A stretch of 64,000 nt of DNA, from NCBI RefSeq assembly GCF_002733835.1, contig NZ_NVWY01000001.1, positions 205,337-269,336 of the forward strand, written 5' to 3'. The position numbers were made by a program, and so were the translations under genes. Each line of letters begins with the position of its first letter. Position 1 is the stretch's first letter. Positions 18,771 through 27,656 of this stretch are shown here, in pieces. Below the pieces are notes generated by a model, which worked only from the letters and a program-made list of their open reading frames with translations, was not told the DNA's origin and ran no database searches. Origin of the DNA: Alcanivorax sp. (GTDB taxonomy: Bacteria; Pseudomonadota; Gammaproteobacteria; Pseudomonadales; Alcanivoracaceae).

Positions 18771-19808
18771 ATGCAGTACCGCCGTCTCGGACGCACCGAC
18801 CTTGAGGTTAGCGCCCTGTGCCTGGGCACCATGACCTGGGGAAGCCAGAATACCGCCGAACAAGGCCATGCACAGATGGACATGGCCCTGGAACATGGCA
18901 TCAATTTTTTTGATACCGCCGAAATGTATGCGGTGCCCGCCAGCCCGGAAACGTCTTTTCGCACCGAAACCATTATTGGTGAGTGGTTTGCCCGCAGCGG
19001 GAATCGCGACAAGGTTGTGCTGGCCACCAAGGCTGCCGGCCCCGGCGAGTACGTGAAACATATCCGTGGCGGCCCGCGCTTTAGCGCTGACAGCCTGCAA
19101 AACGCCGTGGAAGGCAGCCTGAAGCGCCTGCAGACCGATGTGATCGACGTTTACCAGCTGCACTGGCCCGAGCGCACCACCAATTTCTTTGGTCGTCTGG
19201 GCTACAAACACCGGGATGGCGAGGACGGCATTGCCATCAGCGAAACCGTTGCCGGGCTTAAAGCACTGGTGGATGCAGGGAAAATTCGCCACTGGGGCCT
19301 GTCCAATGAAACCCCCTGGGGCACCATGCGCTTTATCCATGAAGCAGAGAAAATCGGCCTGGCGCCACCGGTCAGCATCCAGAACCCCTATTCACTGCTC
19401 AATCGCAGCTTCGAGGTGGGCCTGGCGGAAGTGGCACACCGGGAACAGGTGGGCCTGCTGGCCTATTCGCCACTGGCCTTTGGCATGCTCAGCGGCAAGT
19501 ACCGCAACGATCAGTGGCCGGAAGGCGCTCGCCTCACCCTGTTCAAGCAGTTCGCCCGCTACACCAACCCCCAGGCCATCGCAGCCACCGAAGCCTACTG
19601 TGAACTGGCCAGTGAGCGCGGCATCACCCCGACCCAACTGGCGCTGCAGTTCGTCACCACACGCCCTTTCGTGACCAGCAACATTATTGGCGCTACCAAC
19701 CTGGCGCAGCTGGAAGAAAACCTGAAAAGCATCGATGTGCCCTGGGACAAGGATCTGGAAAAGGCCCTGGAGGTCATCCATACCCGCTTCCCGTATCCGG
19801 CGCCCTGA
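18771..19808 (+). CDS. tas: Aldo/keto reductase, Tas-like
   Basis: NADPH-dependent oxidoreductase of the aldo/keto reductase barrel family, 345 residues. The catalytic tetrad is present: D48 and Y53 in FFDTAEMY, K87 in LATKAAG and H131 in YQLHWP. The region around GWTxGSQN and the length match E. coli Tas, and P. aeruginosa has the same gene next to rplM. Physiological substrate is unknown. AAAGGAG lies a few bases before the ATG. Confidence 0.9.
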   Translation: MQYRRLGRTDLEVSALCLGTMTWGSQNTAEQGHAQMDMALEHGINFFDTAEMYAVPASPETSFRTETIIGEWFARSGNRDKVVLATKAAGPGEYVKHIRGGPRFSADSLQNAVEGSLKRLQTDVIDVYQLHWPERTTNFFGRLGYKHRDGEDGIAISETVAGLKALVDAGKIRHWGLSNETPWGTMRFIHEAEKIGLAPPVSIQNPYSLLNRSFEVGLAEVAHREQVGLLAYSPLAFGMLSGKYRNDQWPEGARLTLFKQFARYTNPQAIAATEAYCELASERGITPTQLALQFVTTRPFVTSNIIGATNLAQLEENLKSIDVPWDKDLEKALEVIHTRFPYPAP

Positions 19809-19917
19809 GAACGCCTGACGCAACACGCCCGATGCATGACGCTAAAAGCGCAGGCTCCTCGCTGCAGGAGCCTGCGGCCAGCCTTGATGGCATGCCTGCA
19901 GCCAGGCGTCTACAGAA
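19809..19917. repeat. Heptad arrays flanking a hairpin after the aldo/keto reductase
   Basis: Left array 19809-19850: GAACGCC TGACGCA ACACGCC CGATGCA TGACGCT AAAAGCG. Then a 10-bp stem hairpin GCAGGCTCCT/AGGAGCCTGC (19850-19875) without a T-run. A looser right array 19876-19917 contains CAGGCGT in inverse sense. Likely acts as the 3' end of the upstream gene. Confidence 0.65.
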
Positions 19918-19985
19918 CCCAAAGCGCAGCCGAGACCACAATCCATCCCGACAGACCTTGACGATAGCACTCGTGCCGTGCCAAT

Positions 19986-20000
19986 GTTAACGCCGTTAAC
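19986..20000. promoter_or_regulatory. Palindromic operator candidate before the TetR gene
   Basis: GTTAACG C CGTTAAC, a perfect 7+1+7 inverted repeat, ends 18 bases before the TetR start. Size, symmetry and position fit an autoregulatory TetR operator. Confidence 0.55.
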
Positions 20001-20018
20001 TTATCACAACGGATCAGT

Positions 20019-20645
20019 ATGGCACGCACCGCATATCACCACGGCGATCTCCACCAGCAGGCCCACGATCAGGCCCTGGCCGTGCTTCGCCTTGAAGGCG
20101 ACAGCGCTATCAGTTTGCGCGGCATTGCCAAGCAGATTGGCGTCAGCGCCCCTGCGCTTTATCGCCACTATGCGGACCGGGAAAGCCTGCTGGCTGAGCT
20201 GGCCATCAGTGGCTTCGCCGCCCTGCGTCAGCAACTACTCAGTGTGGAGCAGCATGCTCCTCGCGCAGCGCTGATCGGCATCGGCCTGGCTTATGTGGCG
20301 TTTGCCCAATCCGAGCCCAACCTGTACCGGCTGATGTTTGGCGGCCGGGTACTTCCCAAAGGCGCCCATCCACGGCTCGATCAGGCCGGACTTGGCGCCT
20401 TCAATGTACTGCAGGACACGATTGCCCGGGGCCAACGGGCGGGCTATCTGAAGCCCGCACCGCTATCGCTGATGACCGCCACCGCCTGGTCGCTGGTGCA
20501 CGGCCTTTCACAGCTGACCATCGACGGCCATCTGCCCAATGCAGATGCCGAACCCCAACTCGCCGAAGGCATCACCAGCCTGTTGCTGGAGGGCGCCATC
20601 GCCCATACCGACGCCCATACCGATAACAACGAGGACACCCCATGA
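20019..20645 (+). CDS. TetR/AcrR family transcriptional regulator
   Basis: 208 residues. The N-terminal helix-turn-helix is clear: ISLRGIAKQIGVSAPALYRHYADRE (about 31-55). The C-terminal half (LMFGGRVLP, TATAWSLVHGLSQL) resembles the WHG-type ligand domain. It overlaps the following oxidoreductase by four bases (ATGA), so it is the first gene of a three-gene operon with the FAD enzyme and an SGNH hydrolase and probably controls it. Ligand unknown; a fatty or isoprenoid molecule is a guess from the neighbours. Confidence 0.92.
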   Translation: MARTAYHHGDLHQQAHDQALAVLRLEGDSAISLRGIAKQIGVSAPALYRHYADRESLLAELAISGFAALRQQLLSVEQHAPRAALIGIGLAYVAFAQSEPNLYRLMFGGRVLPKGAHPRLDQAGLGAFNVLQDTIARGQRAGYLKPAPLSLMTATAWSLVHGLSQLTIDGHLPNADAEPQLAEGITSLLLEGAIAHTDAHTDNNEDTP

Positions 20646-22267
20646 GCAGCCCAACCCCCAGCACCCTTCGCGTCGGCCGCCGCTACCGCGCCAAACGTCT
20701 CGACGGGCCCTATGACGCCATCGTCATCGGTTCCGGCATTGGCGGTCTCACCGCCGCCGCCTGCCTGAGCAAAATGGGCAAGAAAGTGGTGGTGTTCGAG
20801 CAGCACTACACCGCCGGGGGCTTTACCCACAGCTATGACCGCAATGGCTACGAATGGGATGTGGGCGTGCACTACATCGGCGACATGGGCGCCGACCACA
20901 CCATGGCCAAACGTCTGTTCGACCATGTCACCGACGGCGAGCTGAAATGGGCACCCATGGACGCCAACTACGACCGGCTGTTTATTGGCGACCGCCAGAT
21001 CGACCTGATGGCCGGCCCCAAGGCCTTCGTGGACAGCCTAAAAAACGACTTCCCGGATGAGCATCAGGCCATCGATACCTACATGGGCTACCTTAACCAG
21101 GTCGCCAAGGCCCTTCCCGGCGTCACCCTGGCAAAGGTGCTGCCGAACCTGCTGGCCGGCCCCTTCCGCCGTCTGGCCAACCGCAAGGCGCCGGCCTTCC
21201 TCAACCGCCCCACCCAGGAGGTACTCGAAGGCCTTACCAGTAATCAGGAACTGATCGCCGCCCTTACCGGCCAGTGGGGCGATAACGGCCTGGTCCCCAC
21301 CGAGTCCAGCTTTATCATCCACTCGCTGATTGCCCGCCACTATCTTTATGGCGGCTATTACCCGGTCGGTGGCGCCTCGGAAATGGCCAAGACCATCATC
21401 CCCGTCATTCAGCAAAGCGGCGGCGAGGTGTTTACCTACGCGGACGTGAAAGAAATCCTTGTCGAGAAAGGCCGCGCTGTCGGCGTGCTGATGGCCGACG
21501 GAGAAACCGTCCGCGCCCCGGCCGTGATCAGCAACGCCGGGGTATACAACACCTTCGGCCCGCTGTTGGCCGATAAGGCGCCACACAAGGCCTTCTACCA
21601 GATGAAACTGGGCAACGTGCAGCGCTCCATGGCCAGCGTCTGCCTGTACATCGGTATTCAGGACACCGCAGAAAACCTGCAACTGCCGAAGACCAACTTC
21701 TGGATTTATCCGGGCACCGACCACGCCACACAAGTGGACAATTTCCTCAAGGCACCGGACGAGCACGACATTCCGCTCACCTATATTTCCTTCCCCTCTG
21801 CCAAGGATCCCAGCTTTGCGGCACGCTATCCCGGCCGCGCCACCGTGGAAATTGTCGCGCCCGGCCCGTTCGAGTGGTATGCCGACTGGGCCGACAAGCC
21901 CTGGGGCAAACGCGGTGATGATTACGAAGCCAAAAAAGAAGCGTACTCGCAGCGTCTGCTGGAAAAGCTATACGAGAAGATGCCGCAGCTGCGCGGCAAG
22001 GTGGATTACTATGAATTGTCCACACCACTCTCCACCGACTACTTCTGCCGTTACAGCACCGGTGAGATTTATGGCCTGGATCACAATCCCGAACGATTCG
22101 AACAGGACTGGCTGAAACCGAAGACACGCATCCCCGGCCTGTACCTTACCGGGCAAGACGTGATGACCTGCGGCGTGGTCGGTGCCATGGTCGGCGGCCT
22201 GCTTACCACCGTGGCGATCAGCGGCCTGAAAGGCCTGCCGCTGGCCAAGAAAATGTTTGTGGGCTAA
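20642..22267 (+). CDS. FAD-dependent oxidoreductase, CrtI / retinol saturase-like
   Basis: 541 residues. The FAD-binding loop VIGSGIGGLTAAA (about 28-40), EQHYTAGGFTHSY and the C-terminal GLYLTGQDVMTCGVVGAMVGG place it in the phytoene desaturase / all-trans-retinol 13,14-reductase superfamily. These enzymes desaturate or saturate polyene or isoprenoid chains. No carotenoid genes are nearby, so a carotenoid role is not supported; a lipid or isoprenoid substrate is likely but unproven. Translationally coupled to the TetR gene and three bases before the hydrolase gene. Confidence 0.85.
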   Translation: MSSPTPSTLRVGRRYRAKRLDGPYDAIVIGSGIGGLTAAACLSKMGKKVVVFEQHYTAGGFTHSYDRNGYEWDVGVHYIGDMGADHTMAKRLFDHVTDGELKWAPMDANYDRLFIGDRQIDLMAGPKAFVDSLKNDFPDEHQAIDTYMGYLNQVAKALPGVTLAKVLPNLLAGPFRRLANRKAPAFLNRPTQEVLEGLTSNQELIAALTGQWGDNGLVPTESSFIIHSLIARHYLYGGYYPVGGASEMAKTIIPVIQQSGGEVFTYADVKEILVEKGRAVGVLMADGETVRAPAVISNAGVYNTFGPLLADKAPHKAFYQMKLGNVQRSMASVCLYIGIQDTAENLQLPKTNFWIYPGTDHATQVDNFLKAPDEHDIPLTYISFPSAKDPSFAARYPGRATVEIVAPGPFEWYADWADKPWGKRGDDYEAKKEAYSQRLLEKLYEKMPQLRGKVDYYELSTPLSTDYFCRYSTGEIYGLDHNPERFEQDWLKPKTRIPGLYLTGQDVMTCGVVGAMVGGLLTTVAISGLKGLPLAKKMFVG

Positions 22268-22270
22268 GCC

Positions 22271-23014
22271 ATGCATTTGCCGTTCTGGTTCAGCGTTGGC
22301 GCGCTCAGCCCCGTGGTGATACCACTGGCACTCTACACCCGCCGCACCACCGTGCGGCTCCCGGAGGCCAGTGGCGAACCCCGGGGGCAATGGGGTAAAG
22401 GCGCGCCGGCAACACGCCTGCTGGTCATCGGCGAGTCTACGGCTGCCGGTGTTGGCACCGCGCATCATCGCCAGGGGCTGGCCAGCCAGTTGGCCCTGCA
22501 GCTGCACCAGCACTCCGGGCACGCCGTCGCCTGGCACACTCTCGGGGTTAACGGCATTCGCCTGGAGGCACTGCTCGCCAACCTTGCCAACATCGCTCTG
22601 CCAGAGGTGGATGAGATTTTCATCAGTATGGGCGTCAATGACACCACCGGGCTGACCTCCCGGCGGCGCTACCGCGCAGGGCTGCTCCGCCTGGTTCAGG
22701 CACTGCGCAAGCAGCACCCCGCTATTCGGGTCACCCTGCTGGCCGTGCCCCCCATGCACCGCTTTACCGCCCTGCCCATCCCGTTAAGACAACTGCTCGG
22801 GTGGCGCGCCAGGCAACTGGACCAGCAACACCGCCATGTGGTCGCCGACGATAACACCCTGCTCTATCTCGGCTACCCCGCCCTGCAGGATCCCACCCTG
22901 CTCGCCGAAGACGGCTACCACCCCAGCGCCAGCGGTTACCGGGCCATGGCTGGCGCCCTGGTGGAACAGCTCCTCAGTGACCAGGAAACGCGACCCCCAT
23001 CACAAATGTCATGA
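22271..23014 (+). CDS. SGNH/GDSL-type hydrolase
   Basis: 247 residues with an N-terminal hydrophobic segment (about 5-22) that could anchor or export it. The SGNH blocks are present: GES (S56), a Gly in LGVNG, GVND (N123) and DGYHPS (D214, H217). Members are esterases, lipases or acyltransferases. It is the third gene of the TetR operon, three bases after the FAD enzyme, suggesting both act on a shared lipid-like substrate. Exact activity cannot be read from sequence. Confidence 0.85.
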   Translation: MHLPFWFSVGALSPVVIPLALYTRRTTVRLPEASGEPRGQWGKGAPATRLLVIGESTAAGVGTAHHRQGLASQLALQLHQHSGHAVAWHTLGVNGIRLEALLANLANIALPEVDEIFISMGVNDTTGLTSRRRYRAGLLRLVQALRKQHPAIRVTLLAVPPMHRFTALPIPLRQLLGWRARQLDQQHRHVVADDNTLLYLGYPALQDPTLLAEDGYHPSASGYRAMAGALVEQLLSDQETRPPSQMS

Positions 23015-23119
23015 CCTGCCCACCGCCGCGACGGCAAATTTCGTAAGCTTCTCGTCGGGGAAAGCCACACCTTCACATTATCAAAAATCCATTACACCGC
23101 TTGCTACAAGGGAATGACT

Positions 23120-23617
23120 ATGAACGCATGGAGCCATGCGGCTGGCTGCGTATTGCTGATTGCCAGCACCGCCATCCACGCCAATACCACCGAACATACC
23201 CAACAAGAAGAGCCGAGAACCCTGACCGAAGCAGAGATGCTTCAGCAGTACCAGGAATATGTGGAACACCTCTGGCAAGGCATGAGCCCTCAACAGGGTC
23301 GCATAACCCTGGACGGTGCCGGCGCCGTACTGGAGGTGCCAGACGATTTTTACTATCTGGACAGCGAAGACGCCCGGGTTGTGCTTGAGGACATGTGGGG
23401 CAATCCACCAGACCAGAACACACTGGGCATGCTTTTTCCTGCCAACTACCAGCCCTTTGATGAACAGGCGTGGGGCGTGGATATCGCCTACGTGGAAGAA
23501 GGGCATGTTGACGACGAGGATGCTTCCAGCATCCTTTCCCAGCTTCTGCCTGAAAACCGGAACCAAAAAAAAGCGAACCCGAAGGTTCGCTTTTTCTGCT
23601 TTCATCATTGCGCCTGA
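23120..23617 (+). pseudogene. DUF2167-family membrane protein, truncated after the N-terminal half
   Basis: 165 codons with a signal peptide (cut near HA-NTTEH). The stretch WQGMSPQQG, then FYYLDSEDARVVLEDMWGNPP, LGMLFPA and AWGVDIAYVEEGHVDDEDA matches the first half of DUF2167 proteins, which normally continue to about 300 residues and end with membrane segments. Here the match stops near codon 140 and the last codons (from about NQKK) are read through the fadL terminator hairpin. The 3' half is therefore missing. Start ATG 23120 has AAGGGA six bases upstream; the ATG at 23114 is too close to it. A short exported product may still be made. Confidence 0.75.
23565..23595. terminator. Bidirectional terminator after fadL-type gene
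   Basis: A8, GCGAACC, loop CGAA, GGTTCGC, T5. Works best for the minus-strand porin gene (T8 run). It lies inside the open frame of the truncated DUF2167 gene. Confidence 0.9.
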
Positions 23618-23618
23618 T

Positions 23619-24929
23619 TTAGAAGCGGTAGCTCATTTGGGCACCAATAATATCGGCATCCAGTTCATAGGTACCCTTCAACTGAGCACCTTTATCTGTC
23701 CGGTTAATATCCGCATCATCAACAAACACATGGGCATAACCCACATCAATGGTCATATTTTCCATCGGTGTAAAGCCTGCACCCAAGGTCGCCCAGACAC
23801 GGTCAGAGTCTGGAGAAATTGCGGAACGGTTATTGGTTCCCTGAGTAGATTCCTCTTGGGCCACACCGAAACGCAATACCGTGCTTTCATTCAGTGAATG
23901 ACGGACACCCAATGAATAACGGACCGCATTTTCCCAGTCAAAACTCTCCGTTGGCTCGAATGCCAAGTCCGGGCTTTCAACTACCAGAGCATCCAGGCTA
24001 CTCCACTCCATCCACTCTACACCCAAGAGGATTTGGGTTTGATCGGATAAATCACCCGCATAGGAAAGCTGTAATGAAGCAGGCAAATCAATGTCGGCCG
24101 TACCGGAATATTGCCCGGCGGCAACCGGATTACCTGAGGCAGTAGAGAGTGCGGACCCCAACGGACTAAAAGTAATATCGCCTTCGACTTCATACGAAAT
24201 CTCTGAACGATACCCAACACCAAAATGGTTATTATCATCGGGACTGTAGGTCATGCCCACATTCCAACCATAAGCGTCATCGTCACCTTCAAGGCGCGTC
24301 AAGGAGTTGCGAATATCGGCGTCCAGCTTTTGGTAGCTAACGCCAACACCAACACTCAATGAGTCGCTCAATTCAATACCGATGGATGGATTAATATTAT
24401 ACGTTTTGAGATCAGACTCCGTAGAGTAAGCATCACCTGCCGTCACCGGACCCAAGCCAAGGGCTGTCAGATCATAACCATTACCCCAGCCATCCTCGTA
24501 CTCAATTTCAGTACCAAAAGGCGCTGTTACAGACAGACCAAATGTCATGGAATCGCTGATAGGAACAGCAAGAAAACCACTTCCTACAAAAGGCTCCACA
24601 TCTTCAAAGTCACCGGATCCAACGCCACTCTGTGCAGCAATAGGTGGAGGTAATGGAAGGCCCTGAATGGCACCATCATTATCAGCTTCAAAATGTGTAT
24701 CAACCCACACCTGGTGCACAGCCACTGAAAGCTCAGTCTTTTTCAGGCCGGCCAGTGTTGCCGGGTTGTACCATTGATTTGAAGCATTTTCGCTGAGTAC
24801 TGCCGAACCCGCATACGCGGTACCCATCGCAGAGACGGATTGATACGACACACCAAAACCACTGGCCATGGTCTGGCCGGCAACCAGTCCTAAAGCGGAA
24901 CCAATAAGTAACGCACCTGTTTTTTTCAT
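23619..24929 (-). CDS. FadL/OmpP1-family outer-membrane fatty acid or hydrocarbon transporter
   Basis: 436 residues: signal peptide MKKTGALLIGSALGLVAGQTMA, then the FadL N-terminus SGFGVSYQSVSAMGTAYAG with ENASNQWYNPA, and a beta-barrel ending in Phe (QMSYRF). FadL proteins take long-chain fatty acids and other hydrophobic compounds across the outer membrane. ATG 24929 follows GAGGGAGAG; a 25-codon upstream extension is rejected. GC content is visibly lower (sampled 60-base lines give 40-48 percent) than in the neighbours, suggesting different ancestry. An LCAD-type dehydrogenase lies just upstream. Confidence 0.9.
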   Translation of the reverse strand: MKKTGALLIGSALGLVAGQTMASGFGVSYQSVSAMGTAYAGSAVLSENASNQWYNPATLAGLKKTELSVAVHQVWVDTHFEADNDGAIQGLPLPPPIAAQSGVGSGDFEDVEPFVGSGFLAVPISDSMTFGLSVTAPFGTEIEYEDGWGNGYDLTALGLGPVTAGDAYSTESDLKTYNINPSIGIELSDSLSVGVGVSYQKLDADIRNSLTRLEGDDDAYGWNVGMTYSPDDNNHFGVGYRSEISYEVEGDITFSPLGSALSTASGNPVAAGQYSGTADIDLPASLQLSYAGDLSDQTQILLGVEWMEWSSLDALVVESPDLAFEPTESFDWENAVRYSLGVRHSLNESTVLRFGVAQEESTQGTNNRSAISPDSDRVWATLGAGFTPMENMTIDVGYAHVFVDDADINRTDKGAQLKGTYELDADIIGAQMSYRF

Positions 24930-24993
24930 TGCTGCTCTCCCTCTTCCTAAAATTATTAGCGTACACGCAAGATCATTCCTCGATCTGACTTCA

Positions 24994-25023
24994 CTTATAC
25001 ACAACTTAGGCGAATAACAGCAA
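24994..25023 (-). promoter_or_regulatory. Probable promoter of the fadL-type gene
   Basis: Minus strand -35 TTGCTG (25018-25023), 18-base spacer, -10 TATAAG (24994-24999), about 60 bases before the start codon. Confidence 0.5.
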
Positions 25024-25083
25024 GACCCGTAAAATCCTCATACTTTCACACTAGAAACTGTCACTTTGTAAAATTACGCCCAC

Positions 25084-25112
25084 AAAAAAAGGGCTGCCGA
25101 AGCAGCCCTTTT
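25084..25112 (-). terminator. Terminator after the acyl-CoA dehydrogenase gene
   Basis: Minus strand GGGCTGC TTCG GCAGCCC followed by T7. UUCG tetraloop, strong intrinsic terminator 20 bases after the stop. Confidence 0.92.
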
Positions 25113-25131
25113 GTTTACCGTCCGGGTGGCA

Positions 25132-26277
25132 TCAATCCGCCAGCACCGCCTTGGCAACAATGGTTTTCATAATCTCGTTGGTGCCACCGTAAATCCGCTG
25201 TACACGGGAGTCGGCGAACATACGGGCGATCGGGTATTCCCACATGTAGCCATAACCACCGTGCAGCTGCAGGCACTCGTCGATCACTTCGCACTGCAGG
25301 TCGGTAATGTAGTATTTGCCCGCCGCTGCGGTAGGAATATCCAGTTCTTTCTTCAGGTGCAGTTCCAGACAGCGGTCCACATAGGCGCGAGCCACTTCAA
25401 GCTTGGTGTGCATCTCGGCAATCTTGAACTGGGTGTTCTGGAAACCGGCGATCGGTTTACCGAAGGCCTTTCTTTCCTTCACGTATTCGATGGTGTGCGC
25501 CAGCGCAGACTCGGCCATGGCCAGACCACCAATGGAAATACCGAGACGTTCCTGGGGCAATTCTTTCATCAGGTAAATAAAGCCCATGCCTTCTTCACCC
25601 AGCAGGTTTTCTGCCGGTACGCGCACGTCCTGGAAAAACAGCTCGGAGGTGTCCTGGGCCTTCATGCCCACTTTCTTCAGGTTCTTGCCTTTCTCGAACC
25701 CCTCGGAATCGGTTTCCACCACAAACAGGCTGATGCCCTTGGCGCCTTTGGTGGGATCGGTTTTTGCCACTACAATCACGATGTCCGCATTCTGGCCATT
25801 GGTGATGAAGGTCTTGGAGCCGTTCAGCACGTAGTGATCGCCGTCTTTCACCGCGGTGGTTTTCACGCCTTGCAGGTCGGAGCCCGCGCCGGGCTCGGTC
25901 ATGGCGATGGCTCCAATCATTTCACCGGTGACCATCTTCGGCAGGTATTTCTGTTTCAATACTTCAGAGCCATTGTTCTCAATGTAAGGCGCCACAATTT
26001 CTGTATGCAGCCCCCAGCCAATGCCGGTGAGGCCCAGTTTGGCAATCTCTTCACTGATCACCACGCTGTAGAGGAAATCAGCGCCGATACCGCCGTATTC
26101 TTCACTCACCATGGGGCACAGAAAACCCTGCTCGCCCGCTTTTAACCATACCTCTTTAGGCACAACGCCCTGCTGCTCCCATTCTTCATTGAAGGGAACG
26201 GCTTCGTTTTCCAGGAATTTGCGTACGGTATCGCGGAAGGTTTCGTGGTCAGAACTAAACAGCGTACGGGGAATCAT
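25132..26277 (-). CDS. Acyl-CoA dehydrogenase, long-chain (LCAD) type
   Basis: FAD flavoprotein of 381 residues for the first step of beta-oxidation. The C-terminal part (YVKERKAFGKPI, LQLHGGYGYMWEYPIARMF, RIYGGTNEI) closely resembles mammalian LCAD. As in LCAD and isovaleryl-CoA dehydrogenase, Gly replaces the medium-chain catalytic Glu (YGGT rather than YEGT) and the base is expected to be Glu in LPQERL (about residue 243). Start ATG 26277 has GGAG six bases away; ATGs at 26280 and 26292 are alternatives. Electrons would go to ETF, not encoded here. Confidence 0.92.
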   Translation of the reverse strand: MIPRTLFSSDHETFRDTVRKFLENEAVPFNEEWEQQGVVPKEVWLKAGEQGFLCPMVSEEYGGIGADFLYSVVISEEIAKLGLTGIGWGLHTEIVAPYIENNGSEVLKQKYLPKMVTGEMIGAIAMTEPGAGSDLQGVKTTAVKDGDHYVLNGSKTFITNGQNADIVIVVAKTDPTKGAKGISLFVVETDSEGFEKGKNLKKVGMKAQDTSELFFQDVRVPAENLLGEEGMGFIYLMKELPQERLGISIGGLAMAESALAHTIEYVKERKAFGKPIAGFQNTQFKIAEMHTKLEVARAYVDRCLELHLKKELDIPTAAAGKYYITDLQCEVIDECLQLHGGYGYMWEYPIARMFADSRVQRIYGGTNEIMKTIVAKAVLAD

Positions 26278-26328
26278 CATGCTCTCCGGCATCAGGTTAT
26301 CGGGAGTGGCCCCAACGCCGGACTGGCA

Positions 26329-26375
26329 GGGGCACAGAATGCCCCATAATGTTCACTGTGGCGGTCATCGGGCAA
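26329..26375 (-). promoter_or_regulatory. Acyl-CoA dehydrogenase promoter with palindrome
   Basis: Minus strand -35 TTGCCC (26370-26375), 18-base spacer, -10 CATTAT (26346-26351). A 6+5+6 inverted repeat GGGGCA/TGCCCC (26329-26345) lies directly after the -10, an operator-like position. The -35 also belongs to a CGGTCAT/ATGACCG stem (26362-26382). Confidence 0.4.
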
Positions 26376-26442
26376 TGACCGAAACGCTCAGGCCCTTGCT
26401 CATCTGTGAAACCCGGCCAATGACCCTCCTGCCGGAAGCTGA

Positions 26443-27525
26443 TCAGGCGCGGTGTTCACGGCCCAGATATTCAGAGGATTGCATCTCTTGCAAGCGGGAA
26501 CGGGTGCGCTCAAATTCGAAATCCAGCCGTCCACCGGCATAGATATCCTCGATGGGCACCTCGGCGGCGACCACCAGTTTGACGGCACGGTCGTAGAATT
26601 CATCCACCAGGTTGATAAAGCGCCGGGCCATGTCGTCCTTGCCCGCGCCCATCTGCTCCACATTGGCCAACAGCACGGTGTGGAACTCCCGGGCAATTTC
26701 GATGTAATCGGTCTGGCTGCGCGGCCCATCGCACAGTTCCTTGAACTCAAACCAGACCACATCGTCCGCGCAGACGACGGTAGCAATTTTGCGGCCCTCA
26801 ATCAGCACATTGCCACGATCCCGGTGGCGGGAGTGATCCGGCTCCAAGGTCTGGAATCGTTCCTGCAGAAAGGCATCAGCCCCTTTCCCCAGGGGGCAGT
26901 GATATAGCTCGACCTGCTCCAGCAGACGCAGGCGGTAGTCATTGCCGCCGTCCACGTTCAGCACCTGGGTGTGCTCTTTCAGCAAATCAATGGCAGGGAG
27001 AAAACGGGCCCGTTGCAGGCCATCCTTGTACAGGCCATCCGGCTCGATGTTGGAGGTAGCCACCAGGGTCACGCCGTTGGCGAACAGCTCCTGCATCAAG
27101 CCAGCCAGTATCATGGCGTCGGTGATGTCGGTGACAAAGAATTCATCAAAACACAGCACCCGGGCCTGGCTGGCAAATTTGCGGGCGATGCTGATCAGCG
27201 GATTTTTTTCGCCCTGGCGTTCACGCATTTCCCGGTGCACTTTCTGCATAAAACGGTGAAAGTGCATGCGGCGCTTTTCCTTGAACGGCAGAGTCTGGAA
27301 AAACACATCCATCAGGTAGGTTTTGCCACGGCCCACGCCACCCCACATATACAGACCCATCTGCGGGCGGGGCTTGCGGAAGCGCCCGAACAAACCGCCT
27401 GACGATGGCTCTGCCAGCAAACGATGGTAGAGGTCGTCCAGCGCGGCGACGGCCCGCTCCTGGGCCGGGTCCTGGAAAAAGTCATCGCGCTGAAGGTCGG
27501 CCTTGTATTGCTCAAGAGGGGTCAT
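26443..27525 (-). CDS. zapE: Cell division ATPase ZapE (AFG1 family)
   Basis: AAA+-like P-loop ATPase of 360 residues with GGVGRGKTYL at 62-71 and a Walker B region LCFDEFFVTD. In E. coli ZapE associates with the Z ring and is needed for division under low oxygen or heat. The frame is open for 67 more codons upstream, but family members begin near MTPLEQY, so ATG 27525 is used. Position between the bc1/ribosomal block and zapG is conserved with E. coli (yhcM-yhcB-degQ). Confidence 0.94.
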   Translation of the reverse strand: MTPLEQYKADLQRDDFFQDPAQERAVAALDDLYHRLLAEPSSGGLFGRFRKPRPQMGLYMWGGVGRGKTYLMDVFFQTLPFKEKRRMHFHRFMQKVHREMRERQGEKNPLISIARKFASQARVLCFDEFFVTDITDAMILAGLMQELFANGVTLVATSNIEPDGLYKDGLQRARFLPAIDLLKEHTQVLNVDGGNDYRLRLLEQVELYHCPLGKGADAFLQERFQTLEPDHSRHRDRGNVLIEGRKIATVVCADDVVWFEFKELCDGPRSQTDYIEIAREFHTVLLANVEQMGAGKDDMARRFINLVDEFYDRAVKLVVAAEVPIEDIYAGGRLDFEFERTRSRLQEMQSSEYLGREHRA

Positions 27526-27656
27526 GGGTCGCGGACCTGCCACTATGTAGTTGAAACCGGCTAAGGGCCTGAAACAGGCCCGGCAAGGGCGGGCCAATGT
27601 AGCGCCGGGGCCGCCAGCTGACAACCATCCGGGGAAAATCCACTCGCAGGGCAAAG

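Noticed and set aside
20642..22267. Carotenoid biosynthesis cluster
   Set aside because: Only a CrtI-like superfamily enzyme is present; no crtB, crtE or crtY is nearby and the sequence is closer to the retinol saturase side.
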